DNA of 64,000 bases from Tenacibaculum dicentrarchi (GTDB lineage Bacteria > Bacteroidota > Bacteroidia > Flavobacteriales > Flavobacteriaceae). The notes under the pieces were generated by a model. The model saw only the letters and a program-made list of their open reading frames with translations, was not told the origin of the DNA and ran no database searches. Positions 5,717 to 12,808 of the stretch are shown here, piece after piece. A program made the position numbers and the translations under genes. Numbering within the stretch: position 1 is the first letter of the stretch; each line of letters opens with the position of its first letter. The stretch spans positions 496,001-560,000 of the forward strand of contig NZ_OESZ01000001.1 in NCBI RefSeq assembly GCF_900239345.1, given 5' to 3'.

Positions 5717-7540
5717 ATGAGTGATAAAAAAAACACAGTAGAAACGATAGTCAAAATAGATACTAAAAATGCTGAAAAGAATTTAGATAACGTATCAAAG
5801 TCAACAGATAATTTAACCAAAGTAAATAAAGATACAGCAAAGTCATTTAATAAACTTAATGAAGCAAGGGAGAAGGTATCAAAAGGTTTTAAAGCACTTG
5901 CAAAGAACCCCATTACATTAAGCCTAACAGCTTTAGCAGGAATATTTAAAGTATTACAGGGTTCAGTCAATAGAAGTAGTAAAGCATCAGAAACATTTAG
6001 TAAAATAGGTTTAAAATTATCGGGCGTATTCAATGGCTTTTTAGCCGTTTTAGAGCCAGTAGTTGAATTTATAGGCGATAAGTTTCTTACAGCTTTAAAC
6101 AGCCCTAAGCAGGCTTTAAAAGACCTTGGCGCATTTATTAAAGAAAATTTAATAAATAGGCTCAAATCGGTTACAGTTTTCGGCGAAACTTTAACACTCT
6201 TAATGCAAGGTAAATTTAAAGAAGCAATGAAAAAGGGGGCGGATGCAGTTACTCAACTTGCTTTGGGTGTTGAAAACGCTACGGATAAAATTACAGATTT
6301 TGGCAAAACAGCTAAAAAAAGGTTTAAAGAAGTTGCTAAAGCTACGTTTGATTTATCGGGAGCTGAAAAGCAATTAGTTAAAAACCGTATCGCTTTAGAG
6401 AAGCAACAATTAAAATCTTTAAATGATGCTGAAAAATTAAGACAAATACGAGACGATGAAACTAAAACCATTGAGCAAAGAATTGAAGCAAACACAAAGT
6501 TAGGTATTACACTTGATGAACAATTAAAAAAAGAATTAGCTATTGCAAACCAAACTTTAAGTTTTGCAAGGGCTAAACAGGTGGCTAACGGACAAACAGT
6601 TCAAAGCATTGAGGAAATTGGAGACGCTGAAATTAAACTATTGGAAATTCAAGAAAGGATAACAGGGCAACGTTCAGAGCAATTAGTCAATGAAGTTACA
6701 CTTTTAAAAGATAAGAAAAAGTTAATTGATGAACAAAAGGCAAAGGATAATGCACAGTTGGAAATTGACAAAGAAAAGCAAGCGGAGGACTTAGCCAATC
6801 AGCAGCAGGCACAAAATGAACTTGATGAACTAGAAATCCAAAAGAAAAGGGACAAGGGCGAAAAAACTTTGTCTTTAGAATTGGAATTATTAGAAAAGAA
6901 GCGTTTGCAAGATAGGACTGTAAAAGGTTTATCGGCTAAAGAAATTGAACTAATTGACAAACAAGCATCGTACCAAAAAAGTAAGCTTAATGATGCTGAA
7001 ACAAAAACCGAAAAGCAAAAAAATAAAGCTATTCTTAAAAGCAATATAGACGGTGCAGCGGAGGCGTTCGGAGTTAGTCAAGAACTAGCAGTAGCAAGAA
7101 TGATAATGTCAGCACCAGAGGCAATCGGTAATGTTTGGACACAAGCGGCAAAACAGCCAACTTTGCCACAAGTTATACTTCATGGAGCAGTAGGGACAGC
7201 CACCACAGTAGCACCAATAGTTCAAGGCTTATCCACCATAAAGTCAACAAGGTTTTCAAAATCAAAAGGAGGCTCAAAAGGTGGGAATATAAAAACAAGT
7301 GCAAGCGGCGGCGGCGGTGGCTTTATGCCAAAAAACACCTCAACTGATTTAGTTTCAGACGTTTCAGCAAACAACGCTTCACGAATTGGCGTTGATTCAA
7401 AGATTGGCTTAGATGCTGAAATGAGAGCGAGCGCAAGGGTACAAGGTAGCCAAGGCAATGAAGTGGTTTTTTCAGAGGGTAAATATAATGAATTTCAAAA
7501 TCAGATATCTTTTAAAGAAGAAAAAACAACTATTTCATAA
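5717..7540 (+). CDS. phage tail tape-measure-like protein, 607 aa
   Basis: Layout typical of tape measures in Bacteroidota phages: a helical N-terminus (NLDNVSKSTDNLTKVNKD), a hydrophobic stretch near residues 65-120 (LSLTALAGIFKVLQG; FNGFLAVLEPVVEF), a long coiled coil from about 200 to 445 rich in E/K/Q, then an alanine/glycine-rich hydrophobic segment (ILHGAVGTATTVAPIVQGL) and a glycine-rich tail. The family sets tail length in siphophages and myophages and helps DNA entry. Here it stands alone, with no tail tube, baseplate, portal or capsid gene nearby, so it may be satellite cargo or a remnant. Its TAA stop lies in TTTCATAAAGC, a motif variant; an exact motif lies inside at 7237 and another before the start at 5676. 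Confidence 0.7.
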   Translation: MSDKKNTVETIVKIDTKNAEKNLDNVSKSTDNLTKVNKDTAKSFNKLNEAREKVSKGFKALAKNPITLSLTALAGIFKVLQGSVNRSSKASETFSKIGLKLSGVFNGFLAVLEPVVEFIGDKFLTALNSPKQALKDLGAFIKENLINRLKSVTVFGETLTLLMQGKFKEAMKKGADAVTQLALGVENATDKITDFGKTAKKRFKEVAKATFDLSGAEKQLVKNRIALEKQQLKSLNDAEKLRQIRDDETKTIEQRIEANTKLGITLDEQLKKELAIANQTLSFARAKQVANGQTVQSIEEIGDAEIKLLEIQERITGQRSEQLVNEVTLLKDKKKLIDEQKAKDNAQLEIDKEKQAEDLANQQQAQNELDELEIQKKRDKGEKTLSLELELLEKKRLQDRTVKGLSAKEIELIDKQASYQKSKLNDAETKTEKQKNKAILKSNIDGAAEAFGVSQELAVARMIMSAPEAIGNVWTQAAKQPTLPQVILHGAVGTATTVAPIVQGLSTIKSTRFSKSKGGSKGGNIKTSASGGGGGFMPKNTSTDLVSDVSANNASRIGVDSKIGLDAEMRASARVQGSQGNEVVFSEGKYNEFQNQISFKEEKTTIS

Positions 7541-7564
7541 AGCCACAGAATAAAAAACAAGGTG

Positions 7565-7655
7565 TTAAAACTAACGATTTAAAGCACCTCAACAAAAAAG
7601 CATACAAACATATTGCTTTTAAAAAATAGTTGCTTAAAACGGCTATTTTATAATC
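7565..7655 (+). repeat. imperfect hairpin element H3
   Basis: The right half, TAGTTGCTTAAAACGGCTATTTT, resembles the right arms of H1 and H2 with GCTTAAAACG in place of CTCAAAACG. The left half has CGATTTAAAGC (7574-7584), which can pair with it, and the loop has GCATACAAACATA. It lies just after the tape-measure-like gene, as H1 and H2 lie after their genes. Confidence 0.5.
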
Positions 7656-7681
7656 ATAATAACAGGATAAATAAAAACAGA

Positions 7682-7852
7682 ATGACAACAAAAGAAAAAA
7701 CAGAATTTAAAAAAGAATTAAGAAAAAAATTTGACAAGGAATTGGAAGTGAAAATATTTAATGCACGTTGTGTGGCGTGTATAATTACATCAATATCAAT
7801 AGTATTGTCACAAATTATGTTAAAATACGTCTTACCGCAACCACCTATTTAA
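7682..7852 (+). CDS. small single-span membrane protein, 56 aa
   Basis: Start chosen at ATG 7682 (MTTKEKTEFKKELRKKF) after the leader AAATAAAAACAG; the longer in-frame start at 7613 would run through hairpin H3. A highly charged N-terminal helix is followed by one membrane segment (about residues 30-50, CVACIITSISIVLSQIML) and a short tail. Holin-like, toxin-like or anchoring roles are possible; none is shown. It is the last gene before the promoter array. Confidence 0.5.
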   Translation: MTTKEKTEFKKELRKKFDKELEVKIFNARCVACIITSISIVLSQIMLKYVLPQPPI

Positions 7853-7870
7853 AACAAATGTTTAAAAAAA

Positions 7871-7980
7871 TTGTGAGTATAAAATATTTTTTGTAACTTT
7901 GCACTGGTGCTTTAGAATTACTTTATGAGTAGTTTTGGAACACAAACGCAAAGTTACAAAAAATTTAGTTTTAAAACAAA
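7871..7980. promoter_or_regulatory. convergent promoter pair, unit A
   Basis: Forward: TTG 7871-7873 and TAACTTTG 7894-7901. Reverse (minus strand): CAAA 7977-7980 and CAAAGTTA 7949-7956, read as TTTG and TAACTTTG. Both have 20-nt spacers. ACTTTATG (7920) lies 18 nt after the forward -7 box and its ATG could act as a start codon. Confidence 0.75.
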
Positions 7981-7991
7981 TGTTTAAAAAA

Positions 7992-8104
7992 TTGTGTATT
8001 CAAAAAAGATTTTGTAACTTTGCCCTGGTGCTTTAGAATTACCAACTTCTCATAAAGTAACTAAATAACTTGCAAAGGTACAACAAAAATATTTAATAAA
8101 CAAA
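7992..8104. promoter_or_regulatory. convergent promoter pair, unit B (motif inverted)
   Basis: Forward: TTG 7992-7994 and TAACTTTG 8015-8022. Reverse: CAAA 8101-8104 and CAAAGGTA 8073-8080. The motif at 8051 is CATAAAGT, opposite to units A, C and D, and lies 14 nt from the reverse -7 box, as the unit D motif lies 14 nt from its forward box. This looks like a flipped centre. Confidence 0.75.
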
Positions 8105-8115
8105 CGTTTGAAAAC

Positions 8116-8224
8116 TTGTGAGTATAAAATATTTTTTATAACTTTGCGCTGGTGCTTTAGAATTACTTTATGGATGGTAGGGTTTTAACCTGCAAATATA
8201 CAACAAAAATATTTAATAAACAAA
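8116..8224. promoter_or_regulatory. convergent promoter pair, unit C
   Basis: Forward: TTG 8116-8118 and TAACTTTG 8139-8146. Reverse: CAAA 8221-8224 and CAAATATA 8193-8200. The left half of the centre (CTGGTGCTTTAGAATTAC) is the same as in units A and B. ACTTTATG is at 8165. Confidence 0.75.
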
Positions 8225-8235
8225 CGTTTGAAAAC

Positions 8236-8344
8236 TTGTGAGTATAAAATATTTTTTGTATTTTTGTGGGTTTTAGCAATGCTTTATGAAAGTGACGTAG
8301 TACAATAACTTGCAAAGTTACAACAAAAATATTTAATACACAAA
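8236..8344. promoter_or_regulatory. convergent promoter pair, unit D
   Basis: Forward: TTG 8236-8238 and TATTTTTG 8259-8266. Reverse: CAAA 8341-8344 and CAAAGTTA 8313-8320. The motif at 8281 is GCTTTATGAAAGT, nearly a full dyad. Confidence 0.75.
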
Positions 8345-8477
8345 TAAAAAAATTCAAGTGTATTTTAATAAGTACGCTTTAAATGTAGTACAACCATATT
8401 CAATAGAATATAGCAATATCAGTATAAAAAATTGTATTAATTGCACACCCTAAAAAAAAACAAAAAACCTTTAAAAT

Positions 8478-8508
8478 TTTGTAGATATTAAAAAAAGGTT
8501 TACATTTG
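8478..8508 (+). promoter_or_regulatory. promoter of the serine recombinase gene
   Basis: TTTG 8478-8481, a 19-nt spacer and TACATTTG 8501-8508 match the Bacteroidota promoter. The leader is about 35 nt and ends in ACTTTATG, whose ATG is the start codon. If the motif binds the recombinase, autoregulation would follow. Confidence 0.65.
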
Positions 8509-8548
8509 TGCTATAATTAAATACATACAATAAAATACATTCCACTTT

Positions 8549-9190
8549 ATGAAAGCAATTTATAATAGAATATCTACAAAAGAACAAAATATATTAAATC
8601 AAACCGATAAGGCAACCAGCGAACAAAGAGTGTATTTTAATATTTGTAGCGGTACTATTCCATTTGAAAAAAGAGAATATATAAAAGACAAGAAAATTAA
8701 AAATGCTTTTGGAGGCTCTAAAGAATTACTTTCAGATATTGAAAACGGAATAATAAAAGAACTACAAGTGTATGCAGTAGATAGGTTGGGGCGTAATTTA
8801 ATAAACGTATTACAAACTATTGAAGTGCTAACAAATAATAACGTAAATTTATTTGTAGAATCGTTAGGTATGTATTCTCTTTTACCAAATGGAGAGCAAA
8901 ATCCCGCCTTTAAAATAATAGTATCTTTAATGGCTAACATATCAGAAATGGAACGTAACACGATGTTAGAACGTCAGAAAATAGGAATAGCAAAAGCAAA
9001 AGCAAACGGCAAATATATCGGGCGTATTGCAGGTGCTATCAAAACAGATGAAAATTTTCTACTTGAATATAAACACGTTGTAAAAGAAATAAATTTAAAC
9101 TCTAATTTATCATTAAGAAAATTAGCAAAGATTACAGGCGTATCAGTTACAACCGTTCAAAAAGTAAAACGATTACATACCTCATCATAA
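8549..9190 (+). CDS. small serine recombinase (resolvase/invertase family), 213 aa
   Basis: Catalytic domain at about residues 1-140: it begins MKAIYNRISTKEQN, where Ser9 in YNRIS is the expected nucleophile, and has AVDRLGRNLINVL with the conserved DRLGRN arginines and MANISEMERNTMLERQKIG for the long E helix. A C-terminal helix-turn-helix (LSLRKLAKITGVSVTTVQKV) binds DNA. The family cuts all four strands with a 2-bp stagger and performs resolution or inversion; some members integrate. The length is that of Tn3/Hin-type enzymes, not large integrases. The start ATG is inside ACTTTATGAAAGC (8544-8556) and the stop TAA inside TCATAAAGT (9185-9193), so the gene is framed by inverted motif copies, much as hin is framed by hix sites. 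It is the last gene before the junction with comM. Confidence 0.9.
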   Translation: MKAIYNRISTKEQNILNQTDKATSEQRVYFNICSGTIPFEKREYIKDKKIKNAFGGSKELLSDIENGIIKELQVYAVDRLGRNLINVLQTIEVLTNNNVNLFVESLGMYSLLPNGEQNPAFKIIVSLMANISEMERNTMLERQKIGIAKAKANGKYIGRIAGAIKTDENFLLEYKHVVKEINLNSNLSLRKLAKITGVSVTTVQKVKRLHTSS

Positions 9191-10678
9191 AGTTAGCTTA
9201 TATTTATATTTTTTTTTAAATATGAGCAATATATAAAAATTAATTACTTTTAAAATTCGATCATAGGCTCTTGCCGATAGGTTTAGTTTTTCCATGGCAT
9301 TTTTAAGAAGCAGGTAAGATTGTTCTGAAAGTTTACAGTAGTCACGTTGCTGTTTTACATTCATTTGTGCATTATAATGAACAGTTTCGGAGTTTATAAA
9401 ACGAGCAGTTTGAATTTCACGAGCTTTGGTAACTCGTTTTCTAATTTTAACACTCGATTCTCCTTTTCTTTCTTCGGATAATTTATCAAAAGGAACAGGG
9501 GTAACTTCAATGTGAATATCAATTCTATCTAATAATGGTCCTGAAATTTTACTTAAATAGCGTTGCATTTCAGCAGGTGATGAGGTCATTGGAGAGTCAG
9601 GGTCATTAAAAAAACCTGATGGGCTAGGGTTCATACTTGCTACTAACATAAAACTACTTGGGTAATTTACGGTAAATTTTGCTCTTGAAATAGTTACTTC
9701 TCTATCTTCTAAAGGTTGTCTCATAACTTCTAGAACACCGCGTTTAAACTCGGGTAATTCATCTAAGAAAAGCACTCCATTATGGGCTAATGAAATTTCG
9801 CCCGGTTGTGGTAAGTTATTTCCACCACCAATAAGTGCGATGTCAGAACAACTATGATGTGGTGCTCTAAATGGACGGTTGTATTGTAGTCCTGTACTTT
9901 TTACTTTACCAACAACCGAATGTATTTTTGTTGTTTCAAGTGCTTCTTCTAAGGTCATTGGAGGTAGAATAGAAGGTAGTCTTTTTGCTAGCATTGTTTT
10001 TCCAGCCCCAGGAGGACCAATTAAAATAATATTATGACCACCAGCGGCGGCAATTTCCATACATCTTTTGATACTTTCTTGTCCTTTTACATCAGAAAAA
10101 TCAAATTCAGGAAAGTCTACATGTTTATAAAATTCTGCTCTAGTATCTACAATAGTAGGGGTAATTATTTTACGACCTTCTAAATGATTTATAACTTCCA
10201 TAATATTATTGACAGCCAATATATTTAAGTCATTAACAATAGCAGCTTCTTTGGCATTTTCTTTAGGTAATATAAAATTTTTATAACCTTCTTTACGTGC
10301 TTTAATAGCAATTAGTAAAGCGCCTTTAATGGGATGTACACTTCCGTCTAATGAAAGCTCGCCCATAATTATATATTCTTCAATATTCTTAGCATTAATT
10401 TGTTTAGATGCCGATAAAATTCCAACAGCTATGGTTAAATCATAAGAAGCACCTTCTTTGCGAATATCGGCAGGTGCCATGTTTATAATTATTTTTTTCC
10501 CAGGGAGTTTATATCCATTATTATTGAGTGCAGCAGAAATTCGATACGAACTTTCTCTAACTGCATTATCAGGTAAGCCTACCAAATGATAACCAATTCC
10601 TTTATCAATATTTACTTCCACCGTAATGGTTGTAGCATCAATGCCAAAAACAGCCGATCCATACGTTTTTATCAACAT
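9185..10678 (-). pseudogene. comM: comM / YifB Mg-chelatase-like AAA+ ATPase, 3' end replaced by the mobile element
   Basis: ComM is a hexameric helicase that drives branch migration of single-stranded DNA during natural transformation. The N-terminal ChlI domain (MLIKTYGSAVFGIDATTITV), the Walker A motif LIGPPGAGKTMLAKRL near residue 220, Walker B LFLDELPEF near residue 300 and the C-terminal Mg_chelatase_C domain up to LSARAYDRILKV are all present. Then the frame leaves the family and ends INFYILLIFKKKYKYKLTL at TGA 9185-9187, itself in a motif copy. Full-length homologues continue RTIADL... for about 35-40 residues. The loss removes the end of the C-terminal helical domain, so activity is doubtful. 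Insertion into comM is well known for AbaR islands of Acinetobacter. Confidence 0.85.
9240..9253. other. putative right attachment junction in comM
   Basis: On the minus strand, ComM similarity ends at codons ATT TTA AAA GTA (I-L-K-V; the V codon is 9245-9247). It then continues as ATTAATTTTTATATATT, which does not encode the usual (S/A)RTIADL block. The junction string AAAAGTAATTA resembles the element sites CATAAAGTAATT (reverse of 1978, 7920 and 8165), suggesting crossover at or near AAAGT. The exact crossover bases cannot be fixed without an uninterrupted relative. Confidence 0.6.
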
Positions 10679-10765
10679 AACTTTCTCTTTGTGTTAAAGA
10701 TAGCTAAAAAAAATAGCTAATTATAAATTAGCTAAAAAATAGTTGGATTTTTTTAAGTTAAAACG

Positions 10766-10797
10766 AAAAAAAGCCCCTTTATAAAAGAGGCTTTTTA
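10766..10797 (-). terminator. terminator downstream of dsbD
   Basis: AAAAAGCC and GGCTTTTT pair around a 13-nt loop, with T-runs on both strands. It lies after the dsbD stop and before the comM start, ending the minus-strand operon. Confidence 0.75.
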
Positions 10798-10814
10798 AAA
10801 TATAATACGTTTAT

Positions 10815-12782
10815 TTATTTTTTATTAAAATTATCTAATCCTGTTTTTAACCAATTAGAATATTCTGAATGACTACTATATTGTTGAGGTGAATTTAGTA
10901 ATTCTAAACTAGGACTCATTAACACATAAAATGGTTGAGAAGCTGTTTTAAAGTTTGCAACTTGTAGTGTAACCCATTTATCACCATAGGTTCTAATTCT
11001 TTTTACTTTACCATTTGGCTTAATAAAATCGAACTGTTCTTCTTTAGGTAATTGTCTTTGATGGTCATCAACGTATAATGAAATTAATACATAATCATTA
11101 TTAATCATGTTGTAAATTTCGGGTTTAATCCAAATGTTTTCTTCCATTTTACGACAGTTTACACATGCCCACCCTGTAAAATCTAATAAAACAGGTTTAT
11201 TTACTGATTTTGCATAAGCAATACCTTCTTCAAAGTCTTTAAAACAATTTAAACCTAACGGACATTGATTATCTTTTACGTAAATACTATGAAATTTAGG
11301 AGGTGCAAAACCACTCAATAAATTATTTTGATTCCATGTTGGATTTTTTAAAACCCCTGGAGCTAAATAGATTGATAAAGCTAAACAACTTCCTCCTAGT
11401 AAAACTCTAAAAAAAGATATTTTACCATACTTTTGCCCCATAAGCCCCAGTAAATATAACGACATCAACAAGGCTATTACAGACCATATTCCGATAAAAA
11501 TTTCTCTTTTGAAGAAGCCCCAATGCCCAACTAAATCAGCATTTGATAAAAATTTAAAAGCAAACGCTAATTCTAAGAACCCTAAAACAACTTTAACGGT
11601 ATTTAACCATCCACCAGATTTTGGCAAAGTAGTTAACCAACCAGGAAACATAGCAAATAAGGCAAAAGGCATCGCTAAGGCAAGTCCAAAACCAATCATA
11701 CCTGCCGATAATTGCATAGCACCACCATTGCTTCCTAATGATCCTGCAAGTAAAGAACCTAAAATAGGACCTGTACAAGAAAAAGATACAATTGCTAAGG
11801 TTAAAGCCATAAAAAATATTCCAATAATACCACCAATATTCGATGCGGTATCTGCTTTGTTACTCCAAGAACTAGGTAAGGTTAATTCATAAAATCCAAA
11901 GAAAGACCCAGCAAAGAAAACTAAAATGGTAAAGAAAAATAAGTTCAACCACATGTTGGTCGAAATACTATTTAAAATTTCAGGATCTAAAGTGTCTAAA
12001 TAATGAAAAGGTAAGCTTAATAAACCGTAAATTAAAATTATAAAAGAACCATATAATATAGCACTTCCGATTCCTTTACCTCTTTTTTCTGTATGTTTTG
12101 TGAAAAAAGATACTGTTAAAGGTACCATGGGAAATACACAAGGTGTTAAAAAAGCTAATAAACCACCAACAAATCCAAGTAAGAAAATATTTAATAAAGA
12201 GCTATCTTCTTTTTGATTATCTGCTTTTTTTGCGGTGTTTTTTAATAATGCAGTATTCTTTAAGTTTAAATTTAATGATTGTGACATTGCCTGACTTTTA
12301 TCATCAACTTCTGTAACAGTTTGTGATACTTTTTCACCAGTTAATGAAAAAGTAAAGTCTTCGTCAAAAGGCAAACAGTATTCTTTACAAACTTGTGCAT
12401 CTAGGTTTAAGGTTATTTGAGTTAAACCAGTATTTGAAACAGTAATTCTTTGTGTTAAAAGACCTTCCTCAGCAAAGAAAACTTCATCTTTCCCCCAAAT
12501 TTCACTAAACTCAGTATGAGTTTCTCCTTCTTTGGCTTTTCCTTTCAGCGCATAACCACTTTGTCCTTCAGCAGGAGATATAGTCATCGGTAAAGAAGCG
12601 TCTTCAGGGTTATATTGCGAATATAAATGCCAGTCTTCTGCAATTTCAATATTGAAAATTAAGTCGTATTCTGTCTCCGAAATTTTTTCAACGGTAGGTG
12701 TTATAACAATAGGATTATCATCAGATTGAGAGAAGACCATTAAACTTAAGAATAATAAAAATAGCGTAAATAATTTTTTCAT
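10815..12782 (-). CDS. dsbD: thiol:disulfide interchange protein DsbD, 655 aa
   Basis: DsbD passes electrons from cytoplasmic thioredoxin across the inner membrane to reduce periplasmic disulfides and cytochrome c maturation partners. A signal peptide (MKKLFTLFLLFLSLMVFS) is followed by an N-terminal DsbD alpha-like domain with CKEYC. A membrane domain with about eight segments has the hallmark LTPCVFPMVPLTVSFF and SFSCTGPILGSLLAG cysteines. A C-terminal thioredoxin domain carries WACVNCRKME. All three redox cysteine pairs are visible. The length fits the family. It is the last gene of a minus-strand series and starts 26 bp after tilS stops. Confidence 0.92.
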   Translation of the reverse strand: MKKLFTLFLLFLSLMVFSQSDDNPIVITPTVEKISETEYDLIFNIEIAEDWHLYSQYNPEDASLPMTISPAEGQSGYALKGKAKEGETHTEFSEIWGKDEVFFAEEGLLTQRITVSNTGLTQITLNLDAQVCKEYCLPFDEDFTFSLTGEKVSQTVTEVDDKSQAMSQSLNLNLKNTALLKNTAKKADNQKEDSSLLNIFLLGFVGGLLAFLTPCVFPMVPLTVSFFTKHTEKRGKGIGSAILYGSFIILIYGLLSLPFHYLDTLDPEILNSISTNMWLNLFFFTILVFFAGSFFGFYELTLPSSWSNKADTASNIGGIIGIFFMALTLAIVSFSCTGPILGSLLAGSLGSNGGAMQLSAGMIGFGLALAMPFALFAMFPGWLTTLPKSGGWLNTVKVVLGFLELAFAFKFLSNADLVGHWGFFKREIFIGIWSVIALLMSLYLLGLMGQKYGKISFFRVLLGGSCLALSIYLAPGVLKNPTWNQNNLLSGFAPPKFHSIYVKDNQCPLGLNCFKDFEEGIAYAKSVNKPVLLDFTGWACVNCRKMEENIWIKPEIYNMINNDYVLISLYVDDHQRQLPKEEQFDFIKPNGKVKRIRTYGDKWVTLQVANFKTASQPFYVLMSPSLELLNSPQQYSSHSEYSNWLKTGLDNFNKK

Positions 12783-12808
12783 TCGATTTAGTTTATAAAG
12801 GGTTGTTT

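Larger units (their letters stand above)
7852..8345. repeat. array of four 120-124 bp units with convergent promoters around a CATAAAGT site
   Basis: Units repeat at 7855, 7977, 8101, 8221 and end at 8341 (periods 122, 124, 120 and 120). Between units lies AAACAAATGTTT or the perfect palindrome CAAACGTTTG, with divergent promoters on both sides. Inside each unit a forward and a reverse Bacteroidota promoter face each other over 46-50 bp that hold one motif copy: 7920, 8165 and 8281 as A/GCTTTATG, and 8051 reversed as CATAAAGT. Every spacer between TTG and TAnnTTTG is 20 nt. No gene of useful length lies here. The design would transcribe anything placed at the motif from both sides. Confidence 0.85.
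60..9193. repeat. dispersed YYCATAAAGT / ACTTTATGRR motif family
   Basis: Seen directly. Exact CATAAAGT occurs at 115, 492, 2243, 3306, 5543, 5676, 7237, 8051 and 9186. Exact ACTTTATG occurs at 1937, 1978, 7920, 8165 and 8544. One-base variants are CATAAAGC at 2762, 4663 and 7536, GCTTTATG at 5441 and 8281, ACTATATG at 1283 and 1835, ACTGTATG at 1398, and ACTTTATA at 60. Two pyrimidines usually precede CATAAAGT. Many copies form a small dyad, CTTT-CAT-AAAG. Most lie between genes or on start or stop codons. By eye I find only two exact copies in the other 55 kb (22551, inside a gene, and 51767). From base composition roughly one copy would be expected by chance in 9 kb. Recombination sites for the serine recombinase at 8549-9190 are the leading inference; a protein-binding or RNA element is the alternative. 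Confidence 0.8.

Noticed and set aside
7222..7458. Minus-strand proline-rich open frame in the tape-measure gene
   Set aside because: It mirrors the glycine- and alanine-rich codons of the real gene.
7852..8345. CRISPR array
   Set aside because: The units are 120-124 bp with promoter boxes and palindromes, with no short direct repeats and unique spacers, and no cas gene is in the window.
9185..9247. Natural alternative C-terminus of ComM
   Set aside because: The last 19 residues are I/F/K/Y-rich, translate A/T-rich element DNA and replace a strongly conserved block, so truncation by insertion is the simpler reading.
11509..11892. Plus-strand open frame of 127 codons within dsbD
   Set aside because: It is opposite the conserved membrane domain of DsbD and has no leader or family pattern.
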